64,000 nt of DNA from Antarctobacter aquimaris. Its GTDB lineage: Bacteria > Pseudomonadota > Alphaproteobacteria > Rhodobacterales > Rhodobacteraceae. Shown here in pieces: positions 62,282 through 64,000 of this stretch. Position numbers and translations under genes: made by a program. The stretch lies in NCBI RefSeq assembly GCF_900184945.1, contig NZ_FXYF01000001.1, positions 310,001 to 374,000 on the forward strand, in the 5' to 3' direction. The notes beneath the pieces are model-generated. The model saw only the letters and a list, made by a program, of their open reading frames with translations. It searched no databases and was not told the origin of the DNA. Numbering within the stretch: position 1 is the stretch's first letter; every line of letters begins with the position of its first letter.

Positions 62282-64000
62282 ATGAAAGCTTGGCTGGCGG
62301 TGCTCTTTGCGCTGTGCACGACCGTCGCGGCGGCGGAGGGGCGCGATGCGTCCCGCGTCTACGTCTTTGGCAATTCTCTGGTGCATCACCTGGGCGAGAC
62401 GGAGGGGCACACAAACGTCCCGCACTGGCTGAACGAGATGGCCAGGGCGGATGGAAAGACGCTGGCGCTGGACGGCCAGTGGGGATTCCTGCGCAACTTT
62501 GCCGACGGGTTGCCGCCGACGGCCAACTGGTCCTTTCCCGGCGTGGCCGGGGCCTGGTCGCCCGGTCAGGGCGGCTTTCGCGATGGCCGCTTTGACGCCG
62601 TGGTCATCACGCCCGCCAACTTCATCCAGTACCAGCTGCCCGACGTGCCCTATGACGGCGGCAATCCCACCAAGGAAAGCCCGCTGGGCGCGGTGCAGCG
62701 ACTGCTGGATTGGGTGAGCGCCAACAGCCCGGACTCGCGCCTGTTCATCTACGAGGGCTGGTCGGCGATGGACGGCCACGCCGCCCGCTTTCCGCCCGAT
62801 GCGGCCGAGACGGTGGCCTACCACGCCTACAACGCCGGTGAGTATCACCAGTGGTACAAGGACCTGGTGAACGTGCTCGCGGTCACGCGCCCGAACGTGC
62901 CGGTGACGCTGATCCCGGTGGCGGCGACCCTGGCCGAGCTGTTCGGTCCCGGCGGGGTGCTGGAGGATGTGCCGGTCGAGGCGCTGTATGTCGACGACGC
63001 GCCGCACGGCACGCCCACGCTGTACCTGCTGGCGGCCATGGTGAGCTATGCCTACCTCTACGAGGCGCCGCCGCCCGCGGGCTTTGCCCCGCCTGTGACG
63101 CTGCACCCGGACGTGGTGGAGAAATACCCCGAGATTGCCGCCAGGATCTGGGCGACGGTTTCAGGCCAGGCCGCCGCTCCCGCCGGCACGGCCGCACCCG
63201 CAGCGGCCGCGCCCGCCCCCGCCGTGGCCGCGCCGACCCCCCTGCCAGAGCGCCAGCCCGTCGCCCTGCCGCCGCCCGGACAGCGGCCCGAAGGGTTGCC
63301 CGCGCTGGCGATCGGGCTGAACGGCATTTCCGACTGGTCGACGCAGCATCCCTTTCTGAACCTGATGAAATCCTCGCGCGGCTGGGTCGGCAACATCGGC
63401 GACACCTGGGGTGCGGTCCGCACCGAAGAGCTGCGCGCCGGTGGCCACCTCGATGAAAACGACTGGCCGCTGCGGATCCCCGAAGGCGTCGATGCGCTGG
63501 AAACCGTGATCCTGACCGAACAGCCCGCCGAGGCAACCTCGCTGCGCGGCGATTACGTCATGACATGGCAGGGCAAGGCAGAGCTGAAGCTGGTCGGGCG
63601 GGCCAGGCGCGTACGCACCGAGGAGGGGAGGCTCACCTTTTCCTACGAGCCGGGCGAGGGGCTGGTGGCGATCTCGATCACCGCCATCGACCCGGACGAC
63701 CCGATCCGCGACATCGTCATCCTGCGCGCCGAGCATGTTCCGCTGTACGAGGCGGGGGCGATCTTCAACCCCGACTGGCTGGCGCGGATCGAGGATGTGC
63801 GCGCGGTGCGCTTCATGGACTGGATGGTGACCAACGGCTCTCCGGTGTCCACCTGGGACCAGCGGCCGGTGATGCAGACGGCCAGCTGGGGCGAATGGGG
63901 CGTGCCGGTCGAGGTCATGGTGCGGCTGGCCAACCTGATCGGGGCGGACCCCTGGTTCAACATGCCCCACCGCGCCGACGACGATTATGTCCGCCGCTTT
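62282..64000 (+). CDS. Secreted SGNH-hydrolase-like/glycosidase-like protein (C-terminus beyond window)
   Basis: An uninterrupted frame from the ATG at 62282 to the window end gives 573 residues with no stop, so the gene continues. Signal peptide 1-18 (V-A-A-A-E). The first part (20-275) resembles an SGNH hydrolase: F-G-N-S32-L with the putative nucleophile serine and D239-A-P-H242 as the D-x-x-H pair. A Pro/Ala linker (about 297-335) leads to a second domain with L-N-G-I-S-D-W-S-T-Q-H-P-F, F-M-D-W-M-V-T-N and D-P-W-F-N-M-P-H, typical of extracellular carbohydrate-active or adhesin-type roseobacter proteins. It is divergent from leuA. Function not known. Confidence 0.8.
   Translation, partial: MKAWLAVLFALCTTVAAAEGRDASRVYVFGNSLVHHLGETEGHTNVPHWLNEMARADGKTLALDGQWGFLRNFADGLPPTANWSFPGVAGAWSPGQGGFRDGRFDAVVITPANFIQYQLPDVPYDGGNPTKESPLGAVQRLLDWVSANSPDSRLFIYEGWSAMDGHAARFPPDAAETVAYHAYNAGEYHQWYKDLVNVLAVTRPNVPVTLIPVAATLAELFGPGGVLEDVPVEALYVDDAPHGTPTLYLLAAMVSYAYLYEAPPPAGFAPPVTLHPDVVEKYPEIAARIWATVSGQAAAPAGTAAPAAAAPAPAVAAPTPLPERQPVALPPPGQRPEGLPALAIGLNGISDWSTQHPFLNLMKSSRGWVGNIGDTWGAVRTEELRAGGHLDENDWPLRIPEGVDALETVILTEQPAEATSLRGDYVMTWQGKAELKLVGRARRVRTEEGRLTFSYEPGEGLVAISITAIDPDDPIRDIVILRAEHVPLYEAGAIFNPDWLARIEDVRAVRFMDWMVTNGSPVSTWDQRPVMQTASWGEWGVPVEVMVRLANLIGADPWFNMPHRADDDYVRRF

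Noticed and set aside
63161-63970. Antisense ORFs opposite the final secreted protein
   Set aside because: The plus-strand frame from 62282 is continuous to the window end with a signal peptide and catalytic-type motifs, so the minus-strand frames are shadows.

Overview
The window is a 64-kb chromosomal stretch of a GC-rich alphaproteobacterium, most likely a marine Rhodobacteraceae/Roseobacter-group member. The reasons are the uniformly GC-rich codon use, the gpsA-tsaD / hemD-(mitofilin-like)-hemY gene order, the many oligopeptide-transport and racemase-type catabolic operons, a PQQ alcohol-oxidation island with a lanthanide-type active site, and a leucine attenuator ahead of leuA. No phage, integrase, transposase or CRISPR array is visible. 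Genus cannot be fixed from this sequence.

Layout. 0-7.2 kb: housekeeping block (DUF1761-type membrane protein, EVE, YciI, gpsA, tsaD on the minus strand; hemD, a mitofilin-like protein, hemY and tRNA-Thr(CGT) on the plus strand). 7.4-11.6 kb: a signalling operon of a LuxR-type response regulator, a FIST sensor and a hybrid histidine kinase. 11.6-12.8 kb: an orphan RND adaptor. 13-23.3 kb: a LysR regulator, then a translationally coupled oligopeptide ABC transporter with gamma-glutamyltransferase and M20 amidohydrolase genes, then a peroxiredoxin. 23.3-32.4 kb: a catabolic cluster (class III aminotransferase, two enolase-superfamily enzymes, a frameshifted MDR dehydrogenase, a FAD/GcvT demethylase) divergent from an RpiR regulator and a Rieske oxygenase; the enzyme set suggests methylated proline/betaine breakdown. 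32.5-35.8 kb: a membrane protein and a LysR/sulfotransferase/VOC cassette.

35.9-48 kb is the PQQ island. A lanthanide-signature quinoprotein alcohol dehydrogenase, two cytochromes c, a beta-propeller protein, two periplasmic binding proteins, a SoxYZ-like carrier, a zinc metallohydrolase and a CXXXCW protein surround a coxG-coxS-coxM set that lacks coxL. A palindromic motif, CGACC-WW-GGTCG in its best copies, recurs upstream of several of these operons, and a half-conserved form lies in front of the distant response regulator at 7.4 kb. The simplest reading is that the kinase/regulator pair at 7.4-11.6 kb controls the island.

48-55.5 kb: phosphomannomutase, KDO synthesis (kdsA, kdsB, kdsD), UDP-glucose dehydrogenase, a Hint-domain protein and a secreted SH3 protein, a surface-polysaccharide theme. 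55.5-64 kb: a 2-hydroxyacid dehydrogenase, a second gamma-glutamyltransferase, a diguanylate cyclase with a companion protein, leuA with its leader-peptide attenuator, and a secreted SGNH-like protein running off the end.

The most noteworthy items are the leuA leader (Leu-rich 12-codon peptide with two rare CTA codons and mutually exclusive RNA pairings), the shared promoter motif of the PQQ island, two tandem perfect palindromes inside the FAD/GcvT coding frame, a dispersed palindromic repeat family (one copy supplies the start codon of a gene), and two genes broken by frameshifts.
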